Source: Candidatus Melainabacteria bacterium (GTDB lineage Bacteria; Actinomycetota; Actinomycetes; Mycobacteriales; Pseudonocardiaceae). Taken from it: DNA of 10,259 bases. The notes below the pieces were generated by a model. It worked only from the letters and a program-made list of their open reading frames with translations, had not been told where the DNA came from and ran no database searches. Within the stretch, counting starts at the first letter, position 1. Each line of letters begins with the position of its first letter. Positions 1-6,789 of the stretch are shown piece after piece. A program made the position numbers and the translations under genes. Location of the stretch: assembly GCA_903970565.1 (NCBI GenBank), contig CAJCJE010000848.1, positions 1 to 10,259 of the forward strand, given 5' to 3'.

Positions 1-103
1 CGTAGACCTCGTGACCGCGCCTGGTCAGCTCGTGCGCGCCGGCCGGGGTCAGCGCGACCCGGAACTCGTTGTTCTTGATCTCACGGGGAACGGCGATCTT
101 CAC
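1..103 (-). CDS. ald: Alanine dehydrogenase, N-terminal fragment (cut by the window edge)
   Basis: Only the first 34 codons are present and the gene continues beyond base 1. The translation from a GTG start reads (M)[19 protein letters not shown] followed by [14 protein letters not shown]. This is the characteristic amino end of alanine dehydrogenase: a KNNEFRVA(I/L)TPAG block that includes the pyruvate-site arginine, then ELTRRGHEV. The family converts L-alanine to pyruvate and ammonia with NAD+ in the cytoplasm, or runs the reverse amination. The GTG at 103-101 is preceded by GGAAGGAG (118-111) with a 7-base spacer, which fixes the start. The PucR-type regulator lies upstream on the same strand with a 157-bp gap holding repeats, so ald probably has its own regulated promoter. 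Family assignment is from recognised motifs; catalytic residues further along are not visible. Confidence 0.9.
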   Translation of the reverse strand, partial: MKIAVPREIKNNEFRVALTPAGAHELTRRGHEVY

Positions 104-130
104 CGGGAAGCTCCTTCCGGTCGGCAAGCG

Positions 131-165
131 AGTGACTGTTGCCACCGAGCAAGTGACTGTTGGCA
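131..165. promoter_or_regulatory. 14-bp direct repeat pair in front of ald (candidate activator/repressor site)
   Basis: AGTGACTGTTGCCA (131-144) and AGTGACTGTTGGCA (152-165) differ at one base, and their starts are 21 bp apart, two helical turns. They lie 28-62 bases upstream of the ald start codon, where a promoter or its operator would be expected. The first copy is preceded by CG, so it begins inside a CGAGTG half-site resembling the palindrome at 215-228. Seen directly: the repeats and their spacing. Inferred: that they bind the adjacent PucR-type regulator. I could not place a convincing -10/-35 pair here. Confidence 0.5.
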
Positions 166-214
166 CTAACGGTGCGGCCTGCCGGCGCCGATGTCATCGT
201 CGCAAGCGCACTAT

Positions 215-228
215 CACTCGGTCGAGTG
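215..228. promoter_or_regulatory. CACTCG-GT-CGAGTG palindrome between pucR and ald
   Basis: This is a perfect 6-bp inverted repeat with a 2-base centre, in the gap between the regulator's stop and the ald start. A close copy (CACTCGG-CT-GAGT) occurs at 1864-1876 just before the regulator gene. Two copies at the two places an autoregulated ald regulator should bind make an operator more likely than a terminator; there is also no T-tract on either side. Confidence 0.45.
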
Positions 229-260
229 CTTGTTCTCCCAGCACAATCACGCCGACGCGG

Positions 261-1847
261 TCAGACCCAGCGCAGCGACACCAACTGGATCAGCAGCGCC
301 AGCCGAATGTCCGGGTCATCCAGGTCGATACCGGCCAGTTCGCTGATCCGGCGCATTCGATACCGCAGGGTATTGGGATGGATGCGCAGCGCCCGCCCGG
401 CCGCCCTCGGATCGCCGGGATGGCGCAGCCATTCGTACAGGGTGCCCAGATAGTCGCTGTTGTTCGCCTCGTCCTGCTCCCGCAGCGCCGGCAGCGGCCC
501 CGGCTCGGCCACCCCGGCCGCCGCCGCCGCGTTGGCCGCCCGGTGCAGCGCGATCACTGCCCAGGCCTGCGGATAGTCCGCGACCCGCCCGGCGACCAGG
601 CCGGCCCGCAGCAGTCCGAGGGTTTCCTGCGCCTGCGCGCGGGACTGCGACAGCTCCGCGATCGGCATCGGTGCCCCGGCCGCCACCAACAGCTGCTCGG
701 TGTCCATATCGGACAGCGCGTCGCGCAGCGTCGCCCAGCCACCGGCTCCCGGCTCGTCCGGAACCACCGCGTACAGCAGGCGATTCAGCTCCGCGACCGC
801 GGGCCGCCGGCCCACCCCGGCCGTCAGCCGCTCCCACAGCGCCAGGCGCAACCCCTCCGCGCCGAGTTCGTCCTCGCCGCCCTTGCCTTTCGTGGTCGGC
901 TTGCCGACCGTGTCGATGGCCACCACCCGATGCGGCACGTCGGTGAGTCCGAGTTCGGCGGCGGCCACCCGAATACTGCCGCGCCCCTCCAACAGCGCGC
1001 GCACCTGCTCGGTGGAATGCCGCCGCTGCGCGTTCACCGCCGCCCGTCGCCGCAACAGGTGCAGCGCGACCACCGAACCGGCGTCCGCGAACGCCGCGGC
1101 CCGCGCCTCCGGCACCCGATCGGTGACCACCGCCCACATCGACCCGAGCAGTTCGCCGCCCATCCGGATCGGCACGATCAGCCGAGGCAGCGTGCCGTCC
1201 CGTTGCGCTGGCACGAAGATCGTCGTCCGGCCCCGCGACAGTTCGCGGAACACGCCACGGGAGCGGAACCGGGCCAGCACGTCGTCCGGAATCCGCCGGC
1301 CCATGATCGTCGAGACCCGAGCCGGATCGGTCAGATCCTGCCGGGCCGAATAGGCCAGCACCCGCGAATTGGCGTCCTCGATGGTCACCGGCGCATCCAC
1401 CACCGCCGCCGCCGCGTCGGCGAGTTGGAACAGATCCCCCAACCCACTGGGCTCGGCACCCTCCGAGGAGTCCTCCGACTCCTCACTGGCCGCGTCCACC
1501 ACGGTGCGCAGCAGCCACACCAACTGCGCCCACCCGGTACCCGACCGCACCTCCACCAGCGCGATCCCCGCCGCCCGCGCCGCCGCCAACACCGAAGCCG
1601 CGTTCGCGGTCGGCGGCTTCAGCAGCAGGGCCGCGGCCTTGCGCTCCCCACAGTGCCTGACCAACTCGACCGCATCCCGCGCGGACCCGACCGCGACCCC
1701 GAGCACCAGATCCCCGGTACCCAGCTGAGACCGCCGCCCGGCCTCGGCGATCACCACGTCACTGACCGGACAGAGCGCCGGCACGAGCAGCACCGCGCGC
1801 AGCAGCGTCGCCCCCATCCGATCCAGCACGCCCTGCACACTCAGCAT
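261..1847 (-). CDS. PucR-family transcriptional regulator, probable regulator of ald
   Basis: This 528-residue cytoplasmic DNA-binding protein has the PucR layout. An N-terminal PucR-type domain spans about 1-120. A GAF-like sensor region runs about 135-265, from DAPVTIEDANSRVLAYSA to IRMGGELLGSMWAVV. A linker domain follows, and a C-terminal PucR helix-turn-helix at about 470-528 contains LRIHPNTLRYRMRRISELAG. An acidic Ser/Glu stretch (121-135) separates the first two parts. The ATG at 1847 has a modest GGGG Shine-Dalgarno 8 bases upstream. The gene is followed on the same strand by ald; in Bacillus subtilis the PucR-like AdeR activates ald, so control of ald here is a reasonable inference. 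The inducer is unknown, with alanine the obvious candidate. The palindromes at 1864 and 215 suggest autoregulation. Family assignment is firm; the target is inferred. Confidence 0.9.
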   Translation of the reverse strand: MLSVQGVLDRMGATLLRAVLLVPALCPVSDVVIAEAGRRSQLGTGDLVLGVAVGSARDAVELVRHCGERKAAALLLKPPTANAASVLAAARAAGIALVEVRSGTGWAQLVWLLRTVVDAASEESEDSSEGAEPSGLGDLFQLADAAAAVVDAPVTIEDANSRVLAYSARQDLTDPARVSTIMGRRIPDDVLARFRSRGVFRELSRGRTTIFVPAQRDGTLPRLIVPIRMGGELLGSMWAVVTDRVPEARAAAFADAGSVVALHLLRRRAAVNAQRRHSTEQVRALLEGRGSIRVAAAELGLTDVPHRVVAIDTVGKPTTKGKGGEDELGAEGLRLALWERLTAGVGRRPAVAELNRLLYAVVPDEPGAGGWATLRDALSDMDTEQLLVAAGAPMPIAELSQSRAQAQETLGLLRAGLVAGRVADYPQAWAVIALHRAANAAAAAGVAEPGPLPALREQDEANNSDYLGTLYEWLRHPGDPRAAGRALRIHPNTLRYRMRRISELAGIDLDDPDIRLALLIQLVSLRWV

Positions 1848-1863
1848 GGGCCCATCCCCGTCT

Positions 1864-1876
1864 CACTCGGCTGAGT
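1864..1876. promoter_or_regulatory. CACTCGG-CT-GAGT palindrome immediately upstream of pucR
   Basis: This site lies 17-29 bases before the pucR start codon. Over 13 positions it matches CACTCGGTCGAGT at 215-227, differing only at the two central bases. Its position would let a bound protein block or influence transcription of the regulator gene. Operator function is inferred from the duplication and position. Confidence 0.45.
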
Positions 1877-1889
1877 CGTCGACTTCGTC

Positions 1890-1912
1890 GGATTGTTCAC
1901 CGTATTCAATCC
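1890..1912. promoter_or_regulatory. GGATTG-N11-CAATCC inverted repeat upstream of pucR
   Basis: Perfect 6-bp arms (1890-1895 and 1907-1912) flank an 11-base AT-richer centre, 43-65 bases before the pucR start codon. The spacing fits a dimeric regulator site or a promoter-overlapping operator. It differs from the CACTCGG palindrome, so it may belong to another regulator or be chance. Confidence 0.3.
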
Positions 1913-2155
1913 CTGATCGGGAAAGTTGGCTTTGGGGGAGTCTCTGACGAGTGTCGTTGCCACGGACAGCGCGCCGGATGGCGCCAACGCCCGCCCGGCA
2001 ACTGCCCGAAGGGGCGATGTCGACCGGGTCGGAGGTAACTCACAAGAAACACTCAGTCTCGTCTCAGGTTCAGGTGGTGTGCTATGTGCACGGGGTGCCC
2101 GGCTCCTGGAGCGGTTACGCTTTGATGCCTTGGCAGGGATCAGGATGTGCACGAC

Positions 2156-2177
2156 GACCACCACCCCCCAGGTGGTC
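2156..2177 (-). terminator. Small hairpin across the MFS stop codon (weak terminator candidate)
   Basis: GACCACC (2156-2162) pairs perfectly with GGTGGTC (2171-2177) around an 8-base loop, and the right arm contains part of the TGA stop of the exporter (2176-2178). There is no T-tract after it on the minus strand, so it would be at best an actinobacterial-style terminator without a U-tail, or an mRNA-end stabiliser. Confidence 0.3.
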
Positions 2178-3627
2178 ATGTCGTTCCGGGCACCCCGTCC
2201 AACTTCGCCGCTCGCGCGGCCAGCCTGGTGCGTACCAGGTCTCCGACGCCGGCCAGCAGCGCGACGGCGACCAGCGCGGTCGCGCCCCACATGGCGGTCG
2301 AGGCCGAGCTGTGGAAATTGCCTCGGGAACTGGTGAGTTCGCCGAAGAACAACGAGCCGGCGACCGCGGTGCCGATCGCCGAGCCGATCCGCTGGCCGGT
2401 CTGGAGGACCGCCGCCGCCGTGCCGCCCTCGGCGGGTGGGACGTCGTCGAGGGCGAGGGTCTGGTTCGGCGAGATGACGATGCCGCTGCCGATCCCGGCC
2501 AGCAGCAGCGGGATGGACACGACCAGTCCGGTCTGCGGACCGGTGTAGTCGGCCACCAGCAGCGCGGTGCCGGCGAGGCCGAGGACGACCGCGCACAGGC
2601 CGATCACGATCATCATCCGGCCGAAGCGGAACACGTACCGGCCGCCGACGCCGGCGGAGACGGCCGAGCCGATGGCGAAGGAGAGCATGGACGCGCCGGC
2701 CGCGAGCGGCGAGTAGTTCAGGCCGCGCTGGTAGAACAGCGTCATCACGAAGAAGATGCCGGTGAAGCCGGCGAAGTAGAGCAGGCCGAGGCCGGTGCTG
2801 ATGGCGTAGCCACGGTTGCGCAGCAACTCCAGGTTCACCAGCGGATGGTGCCCGCGCCGGCTGAACCGGCGTTCCCAGCCGACGAAGCCGACCAGCAGGA
2901 CCGCGCCGATGGCCAGCAGCCACCAGTGCGCGGTGCTGGCGCCCTGTTCGGCCTCGATCAGCGGGAACATCACCGCGACGATGCCGAGACCGAGCAGGGC
3001 GGCGCCGATCATGTCCAGGGTCTGGTGCCTGCCGCTGGGCTTGTCGCCGGGCAGCATCCGCCAACCGGCCGCGACGGCCGCGATCCCGATCGGCAGGTTG
3101 ACGTAGAACACCCAGCGCCAGCCGTCCTGGACCCCGGCCACCTGCAACAGCAGGCCGCCGACCAACGGCCCCACCGCGGTCGAGATGCCGATCACCGCGC
3201 CGTAGAAGCCGAACGCGCGACCGCGTTCCTTGCCCCGGAACAGGAACTGGATCATGCCGACGACCTGCGGGTTGAGCAGGCCGCAGGCCATCCCCTGGAG
3301 CAGTCGCGCGGCGACCAGCAGGGTTGCGGTCGGCGCGACGCCGCACAGCGCGCTGGTCGCGGTGAACAGGATGACGCCGAGCAGGAACATCCGCTTGCGG
3401 CCGTGCTCGTCGCCAAGCCGCCCGGCCGGCACCAGGACCAGGCCGAAGGTCAGCGCGTAGCCGGAGATTACCCAGGACAGGTCGGACGCGGACGCCCCGA
3501 GGCCGTTCTGCATGGAGGGCAGCGCGACGTTGACGATGCTCACGTCCAGCAGCGTCATGAAACCGGCGACCAGGCAGATGGCCAGACCGCGCCAGCGCCG
3601 AGGGTCCGGCTGGTAGCTGTCGGTCAC
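2176..3627 (-). CDS. MFS transporter, DHA2 (EmrB/QacA-type) drug/H+ antiporter family
   Basis: This 483-residue inner-membrane protein is the size of 14-helix DHA2 exporters and is rich in hydrophobic segments throughout. The first helix carries LLDVSIVNVALPSMQ (26-40), the family's D1 signature. Motif A is seen as GRLGDEHGRKRM (69-80) in the loop after helix 2. Motif C, typical of antiporters, is GISTAVGPLVGG (147-158). The family exports toxic compounds or metabolites using the proton gradient; the substrate cannot be read from sequence. The start is GTG at 3627 with only a weak Shine-Dalgarno, but the frame begins just before the conserved first helix, so large error is unlikely. No TetR or MarR gene is adjacent. 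It is followed after 328 bp by pucR and appears monocistronic. An inverted repeat (3662-3679) lies in its leader. Confidence 0.9.
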   Translation of the reverse strand: MTDSYQPDPRRWRGLAICLVAGFMTLLDVSIVNVALPSMQNGLGASASDLSWVISGYALTFGLVLVPAGRLGDEHGRKRMFLLGVILFTATSALCGVAPTATLLVAARLLQGMACGLLNPQVVGMIQFLFRGKERGRAFGFYGAVIGISTAVGPLVGGLLLQVAGVQDGWRWVFYVNLPIGIAAVAAGWRMLPGDKPSGRHQTLDMIGAALLGLGIVAVMFPLIEAEQGASTAHWWLLAIGAVLLVGFVGWERRFSRRGHHPLVNLELLRNRGYAISTGLGLLYFAGFTGIFFVMTLFYQRGLNYSPLAAGASMLSFAIGSAVSAGVGGRYVFRFGRMMIVIGLCAVVLGLAGTALLVADYTGPQTGLVVSIPLLLAGIGSGIVISPNQTLALDDVPPAEGGTAAAVLQTGQRIGSAIGTAVAGSLFFGELTSSRGNFHSSASTAMWGATALVAVALLAGVGDLVRTRLAARAAKLDGVPGTT

Positions 3628-3661
3628 GGCCGGACTACCGGTGTCGTTGGCGGATCAAGGA

Positions 3662-3679
3662 ATGGGGTTCGCACCCCAT
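3662..3679. promoter_or_regulatory. ATGGGGT-TCGC-ACCCCAT inverted repeat before the MFS gene
   Basis: Perfect 7-bp arms surround a 4-base centre, 35-52 bases upstream of the exporter's GTG. The position suits an operator, or a stable tetraloop hairpin in the 5' leader. Because the gene's SD is weak and no regulator is adjacent, I cannot say which. Confidence 0.35.
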
Positions 3680-3747
3680 CAAGCTAAGCCACCACGCGCT
3701 CGGCCGCGCAGCCAGCACACCACCTCAGCGATGTCAGCCAATGGACA

Positions 3748-3787
3748 ACGCGCCGGGTTTTCCTCCGAGGAGGAAAACCCGGCGCGT
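3748..3787 (-). terminator. Strong 19-bp hairpin downstream of the phosphoesterase gene
   Basis: Bases 3748-3766 pair without mismatch with 3769-3787, leaving a GA centre (in practice a CGAG tetraloop). The hairpin begins 27 bases after the phosphoesterase stop codon. A GC-rich base (CGCGCCGGG) is followed by TTTT/AAAA and CCTCC/GGAGG. There is no U-tract, as is common for actinobacterial terminators. Being symmetrical, it could act on both strands, but both flanking genes read leftward, so it most likely ends the efeOB-phosphoesterase transcript and insulates the exporter. Confidence 0.85.
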
Positions 3788-3813
3788 CGGTGGCTAGCGT
3801 GACCGGTTGGTCG

Positions 3814-5463
3814 TCACCAGCGGGTGGGCTGCACCGCGCCGGTCCTGGTGTTGAGGATCAACGGCTTCAGGTGCGGGAACTGGCGGAAGTTGAACATGTT
3901 GTCCAGCGTGCCGGCGCTGGTGTCATAGGAGCCGTTGCCGATTCGGCCGAGCGACCAGTTGTTCTCGATGAACTTCATGATCGAGGACTGGTCGGTCTGG
4001 GTGTTGTCGACGTAGTTCTGCTTGCTCCACGGGGAAATCACCAACAGCGGCAGCCGGGGGCCGTTGCCGCAGCGGTCCGACGCGGGGCTCAGCGCGGCCG
4101 TGGCGGCGGTGCACAGCGTGGTGTCGGTCGTCGCGTCGTGCGAGCCGTTGATGATCGGCGAGGCCTGGTGGTCGTACCAGCCGTCGGAGTCGTCATAGGC
4201 GATCACGATCGCGGTGCTCGCCCATTCCGGCGACTTCTCGATCGAGTTGATCTCGGTGGTCAGGAAGGTCTGCTCGTCCAGCGGGTCGGAGTAGCCGGCG
4301 TGCCCGTCCTCGTACTCCGCCGCCTTCAGGAAGCTGACCGCGGGGAGGTTGTCGTGCTTGAGCGCGGTGGCGAAGGAGCTGAGGTCGTAGTTGTGGTTGG
4401 CCTGGTCGGTCCGGCCGATCATGAACGGCGAGCTCGGCGGCAGGTGCTGGGGGTTGGACGTGGACTTGTAGTACTGGAACGGGTCGTGGTGCGGGCTGTA
4501 GTCGACCTCGGAGATGCCGCCGACGTTGGTGTGCGTCGCGCCGCAGACCGCGTAGCCGTTCGCGGTGCCGGTCGGGGTGAACCCGCCCTGGAACCAGCCC
4601 CAGGTGAGGTTGTGCTCGTTGAGCAGGTCACCGATGTTCTTGCCCTGCATCGCGCCCAGGTTGTCCGAGCCCGTGTGGTTGGTGTCCGAGCAGTCGTCGT
4701 AGGCCGGGTCCGGGTCGGCGTAGTCGGTGCCCACGCCCTGGGCGTTGGGCGAGCCGACGGTGTAGGAGTCCGGTGGGTTGACCTTCTGGCCGGTCTTGGG
4801 ATTGACCGCGGAAATGCCGTAGGTGTTGCCGGAGATCAGGTTCAGCGCGCCGGGGGTGGACGGGCCGAACTGGTCGTCGAAGGAGTTGTCGTTGAGCGCG
4901 TAGTGCTGCGCGTAGTTCCACAACCCGGTGACCGTGTTGCCGTCGTAGTAGTCCATCACCAGGCCGGGCTCGCCGAACAGGATCGGCTCGCCGGTGCACG
5001 TGTCCGTCTCGGTGTTCTGGACGAACTTGTCCATCTTGCCGCCGTCGAACGCCTTCTGCTCCGGGCTGTAGTTGTGGTCCTGGTCGCAGGTCAGCGCCTG
5101 GCTCGTGCTCAACCGCTTCGGGTTGTAGGAGTTCGGGTTGTCCGTCAGCAGGGCCGGGGTGAGACCGTTGACCTTCGGGGTGCCCGGCAGCGCGTGGAAC
5201 GGGGTGCCGTCGGTGTTGGTCGCGTTCGGGTAGGTGCCGAAGTAGTGGTCGAAGGAGATGTTCTCGTCGAACAGCACGACCACGTGCTTGATCGGGGTGG
5301 TCGTGCGGCCGGTGCCCCAGTGCGCGGCAGCCAGCTGCTGATTCGGGCCCTGGGCGGTGGCCGAACAACCGGCCAGTGCCAGACCGGCCGCGGCGGCGGT
5401 GGAGACCGCCACCACCGCGCCACGCGACCATCGCCCTCGCAGGCGTCCAGACCGTGCGAACAC
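3814..5463 (-). CDS. Secreted lipoprotein phosphoesterase (phospholipase C / acid phosphatase family)
   Basis: This 549-residue protein belongs to the phosphoesterase family of PlcH/PlcN and Francisella AcpA, with an alkaline-phosphatase-like fold. A signal peptide (1-32) ends in a lipobox, LAGC, at Cys33, so it should be lipid-anchored outside the membrane. Visible motifs: HVVVLFDENISFDHYFG (60-76; metal ligands probably E68 and N69), FGPSTPGALNL (199-209; S202 or T203 as nucleophile), EYEDGHAGYSDP (383-394; H388) and YDDSDGWYDH (423-432; D424 and D425 as metal ligands). Residue roles are by analogy with AcpA and PlcN. Substrate, phospholipid or phosphomonoester, cannot be decided. The GTG start at 5463 has AGAGGAGG four bases upstream. 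It follows efeB by 51 bp with no evident terminator, so it is probably co-transcribed with efeOB. A phosphate-starvation role is known for relatives, but no regulatory site supporting it was seen. Confidence 0.88.
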   Translation of the reverse strand: MFARSGRLRGRWSRGAVVAVSTAAAAGLALAGCSATAQGPNQQLAAAHWGTGRTTTPIKHVVVLFDENISFDHYFGTYPNATNTDGTPFHALPGTPKVNGLTPALLTDNPNSYNPKRLSTSQALTCDQDHNYSPEQKAFDGGKMDKFVQNTETDTCTGEPILFGEPGLVMDYYDGNTVTGLWNYAQHYALNDNSFDDQFGPSTPGALNLISGNTYGISAVNPKTGQKVNPPDSYTVGSPNAQGVGTDYADPDPAYDDCSDTNHTGSDNLGAMQGKNIGDLLNEHNLTWGWFQGGFTPTGTANGYAVCGATHTNVGGISEVDYSPHHDPFQYYKSTSNPQHLPPSSPFMIGRTDQANHNYDLSSFATALKHDNLPAVSFLKAAEYEDGHAGYSDPLDEQTFLTTEINSIEKSPEWASTAIVIAYDDSDGWYDHQASPIINGSHDATTDTTLCTAATAALSPASDRCGNGPRLPLLVISPWSKQNYVDNTQTDQSSIMKFIENNWSLGRIGNGSYDTSAGTLDNMFNFRQFPHLKPLILNTRTGAVQPTRW

Positions 5464-5514
5464 TTGTCCTCCTCTTACGGAACTACCAGTGGTGGGAACG
5501 GGAAATCATGGGTG

Positions 5515-6789
5515 TCAGGACAACATCGATCGTCCGAAGTAGTCGGACGAGTCCTGGATGCCCGGTAGCGCGAAGAAGTAGCCACCACCGAACGGGGAGA
5601 TGTAGTCGACGAGCGGCTCGCCGATCAACCTGGTCTGCACGGCTTCGAACTGACGCTGGATGTCCTGCTGGTAGCAGGTGAAGATCAGCCCCTGGTCGAG
5701 ATTTCCGTTGACGTCCATCCCCCGGTCGTAGTTGTAGGCCCGGCGCAGGAGGCGGCTGTTGTCGGTCTGCGGGGTGCGGGGGTTGGCCAGCCGCATGTGT
5801 GCGGTCAGCGGGATCGCGCCACCGGTCGGGTCGAGAGCGTAATTCGGCACGTCGAACTCGGTGTTGCCGTCAAGCGGCGCGCCGGTGTCCCGGCGTCGAC
5901 CGAACATGTTCTCCTGTTCCCGGATGGACACTCGGTCCCAGAACTCCACCAGCATCCGGATCAACCGCACGACCAGATAGCTGCCGCCCGCCGTCCAGGC
6001 CGGTTCGCCGCCGTGGCCGTCGACCCAGACCAGGTGGTTCATGTCGGTGGCGCTGGTGGTGTCCGGGTTGGAGGTGCCGTCCTTGAACCCCAGCAGGTTG
6101 CGCGGGGTGCCGGACGGGCGCGGCGGCGAGGTGAAGCCGTCCATCCGCCAGCGGACCTGCATCCCGCCCCTGGTGTTGCGGGTGATGTCGCGCAGCGCGT
6201 GCAGCACGGTGTCGGTGTTGGGCGCCGCGATCTCCAACAGCAGGTCCCCGTGACACCAGGCCGGATCGAGGTTGTCGTTGGGGAAGGTGCGCATCGCGGT
6301 CAGCTTCGCCGGTGTGCGGGCGGCGAGGCCGTAGCGGTCGTCGAACAGGCTCGCGCCGACGCCGACGGTGACGGTCAGCCCGTCCGGTGGCACCTCGGGG
6401 CCGAGCACGCCGGAGTCCGAGGGCGGCGCGGTGATGCCCAGCGGGGCAGGGTAGCCGCCGGTGGTCAGGAACGCGGTCCGCTCGGTGATGGTCCGCATCA
6501 GGTCGGTCAGTTCGGCCTGGTCGGCGGCGAACACGTCGCAGGAGAGGAACGTGGACTGGCGGGTGGTCGCGGTGAGGATCGCGTTCTGGTGGGTGCCGGT
6601 GATCGGCCGGGCCGGTGCGCCGCCGGTCAGCGCGGCGAGTTCGGCCGCTGATGTGTCCGAAGTGGACTGTGGGACGCCGTCGGCGTTCGCGATGCCGACG
6701 CCGGCCGCGGCCACGCCGGCCAGTCCGGCGCCGAGTACGGCGCCGGTCAGGAAACAACGTCGGCCGAGGGCGGGTTTCGGCTCTGTCAT
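5515..6789 (-). CDS. efeB: EfeB, Tat-exported DyP-type haem peroxidase of the Efe iron-uptake system
   Basis: This 424-residue protein has a twin-arginine signal, [21 protein letters not shown] (Arg10-Arg11), so it is exported folded with cofactor. The mature part has DyP hallmarks: GFKDGT (234-239) with catalytic Asp237, the probable proximal haem ligand His331 in AHMRLANPR, and [10 protein letters not shown] (345-354), which contains the distal arginine. The end, [11 protein letters not shown] (400-410), is typical of EfeB. In the EfeUOB family, EfeB acts with EfeO on iron at the outer face of the membrane, either oxidising Fe(II) or taking iron from haem; the exact role is debated. Its ATG overlaps the efeO stop as ATGA, giving translational coupling. 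The frame stays open far upstream, but that part lies opposite efeO in another frame and is not coding; the Tat signal and ribosome site fix this start. Confidence 0.94.
   Translation of the reverse strand: MTEPKPALGRRCFLTGAVLGAGLAGVAAAGVGIANADGVPQSTSDTSAAELAALTGGAPARPITGTHQNAILTATTRQSTFLSCDVFAADQAELTDLMRTITERTAFLTTGGYPAPLGITAPPSDSGVLGPEVPPDGLTVTVGVGASLFDDRYGLAARTPAKLTAMRTFPNDNLDPAWCHGDLLLEIAAPNTDTVLHALRDITRNTRGGMQVRWRMDGFTSPPRPSGTPRNLLGFKDGTSNPDTTSATDMNHLVWVDGHGGEPAWTAGGSYLVVRLIRMLVEFWDRVSIREQENMFGRRRDTGAPLDGNTEFDVPNYALDPTGGAIPLTAHMRLANPRTPQTDNSRLLRRAYNYDRGMDVNGNLDQGLIFTCYQQDIQRQFEAVQTRLIGEPLVDYISPFGGGYFFALPGIQDSSDYFGRSMLS

Larger units (their letters stand above)
1848..2175. other. Intergenic region between the MFS exporter and pucR
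   Basis: No convincing gene lies in these 328 bases; open frames on both strands lack family resemblance and a good ribosome site. The part next to pucR (to about 1912) holds two inverted repeats listed separately. A small GCGCC-GGAT-GGCGC hairpin lies at 1971-1984. Roughly 2030-2145 is less GC-rich than the surrounding genes, as expected for non-coding DNA. The last bases belong to the hairpin over the exporter's stop codon. The pucR promoter should be here, but I could not assign -10 and -35 elements with confidence. Confidence 0.6.

Noticed and set aside
69..1874. 601-codon open frame on the plus strand opposite pucR
   Set aside because: The product is Arg/Pro/His-rich low-complexity sequence typical of the antisense strand of high-GC genes, while the minus strand encodes a recognisable PucR regulator.
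1841..3346. 501-codon minus-strand frame overlapping the MFS gene and the spacer before pucR
   Set aside because: Arg-rich out-of-frame shadow through the exporter; its tail in the spacer shows no resemblance to any protein family.
1951..3687. 578-codon plus-strand frame opposite the MFS exporter
   Set aside because: Asp/Gln/Arg-rich shadow of a clear 14-helix transporter on the other strand.
3790..5568. 592-codon plus-strand frame opposite the phosphoesterase
   Set aside because: Val/Arg/Gly-rich shadow; the minus strand holds all conserved phosphoesterase motifs and a lipobox.
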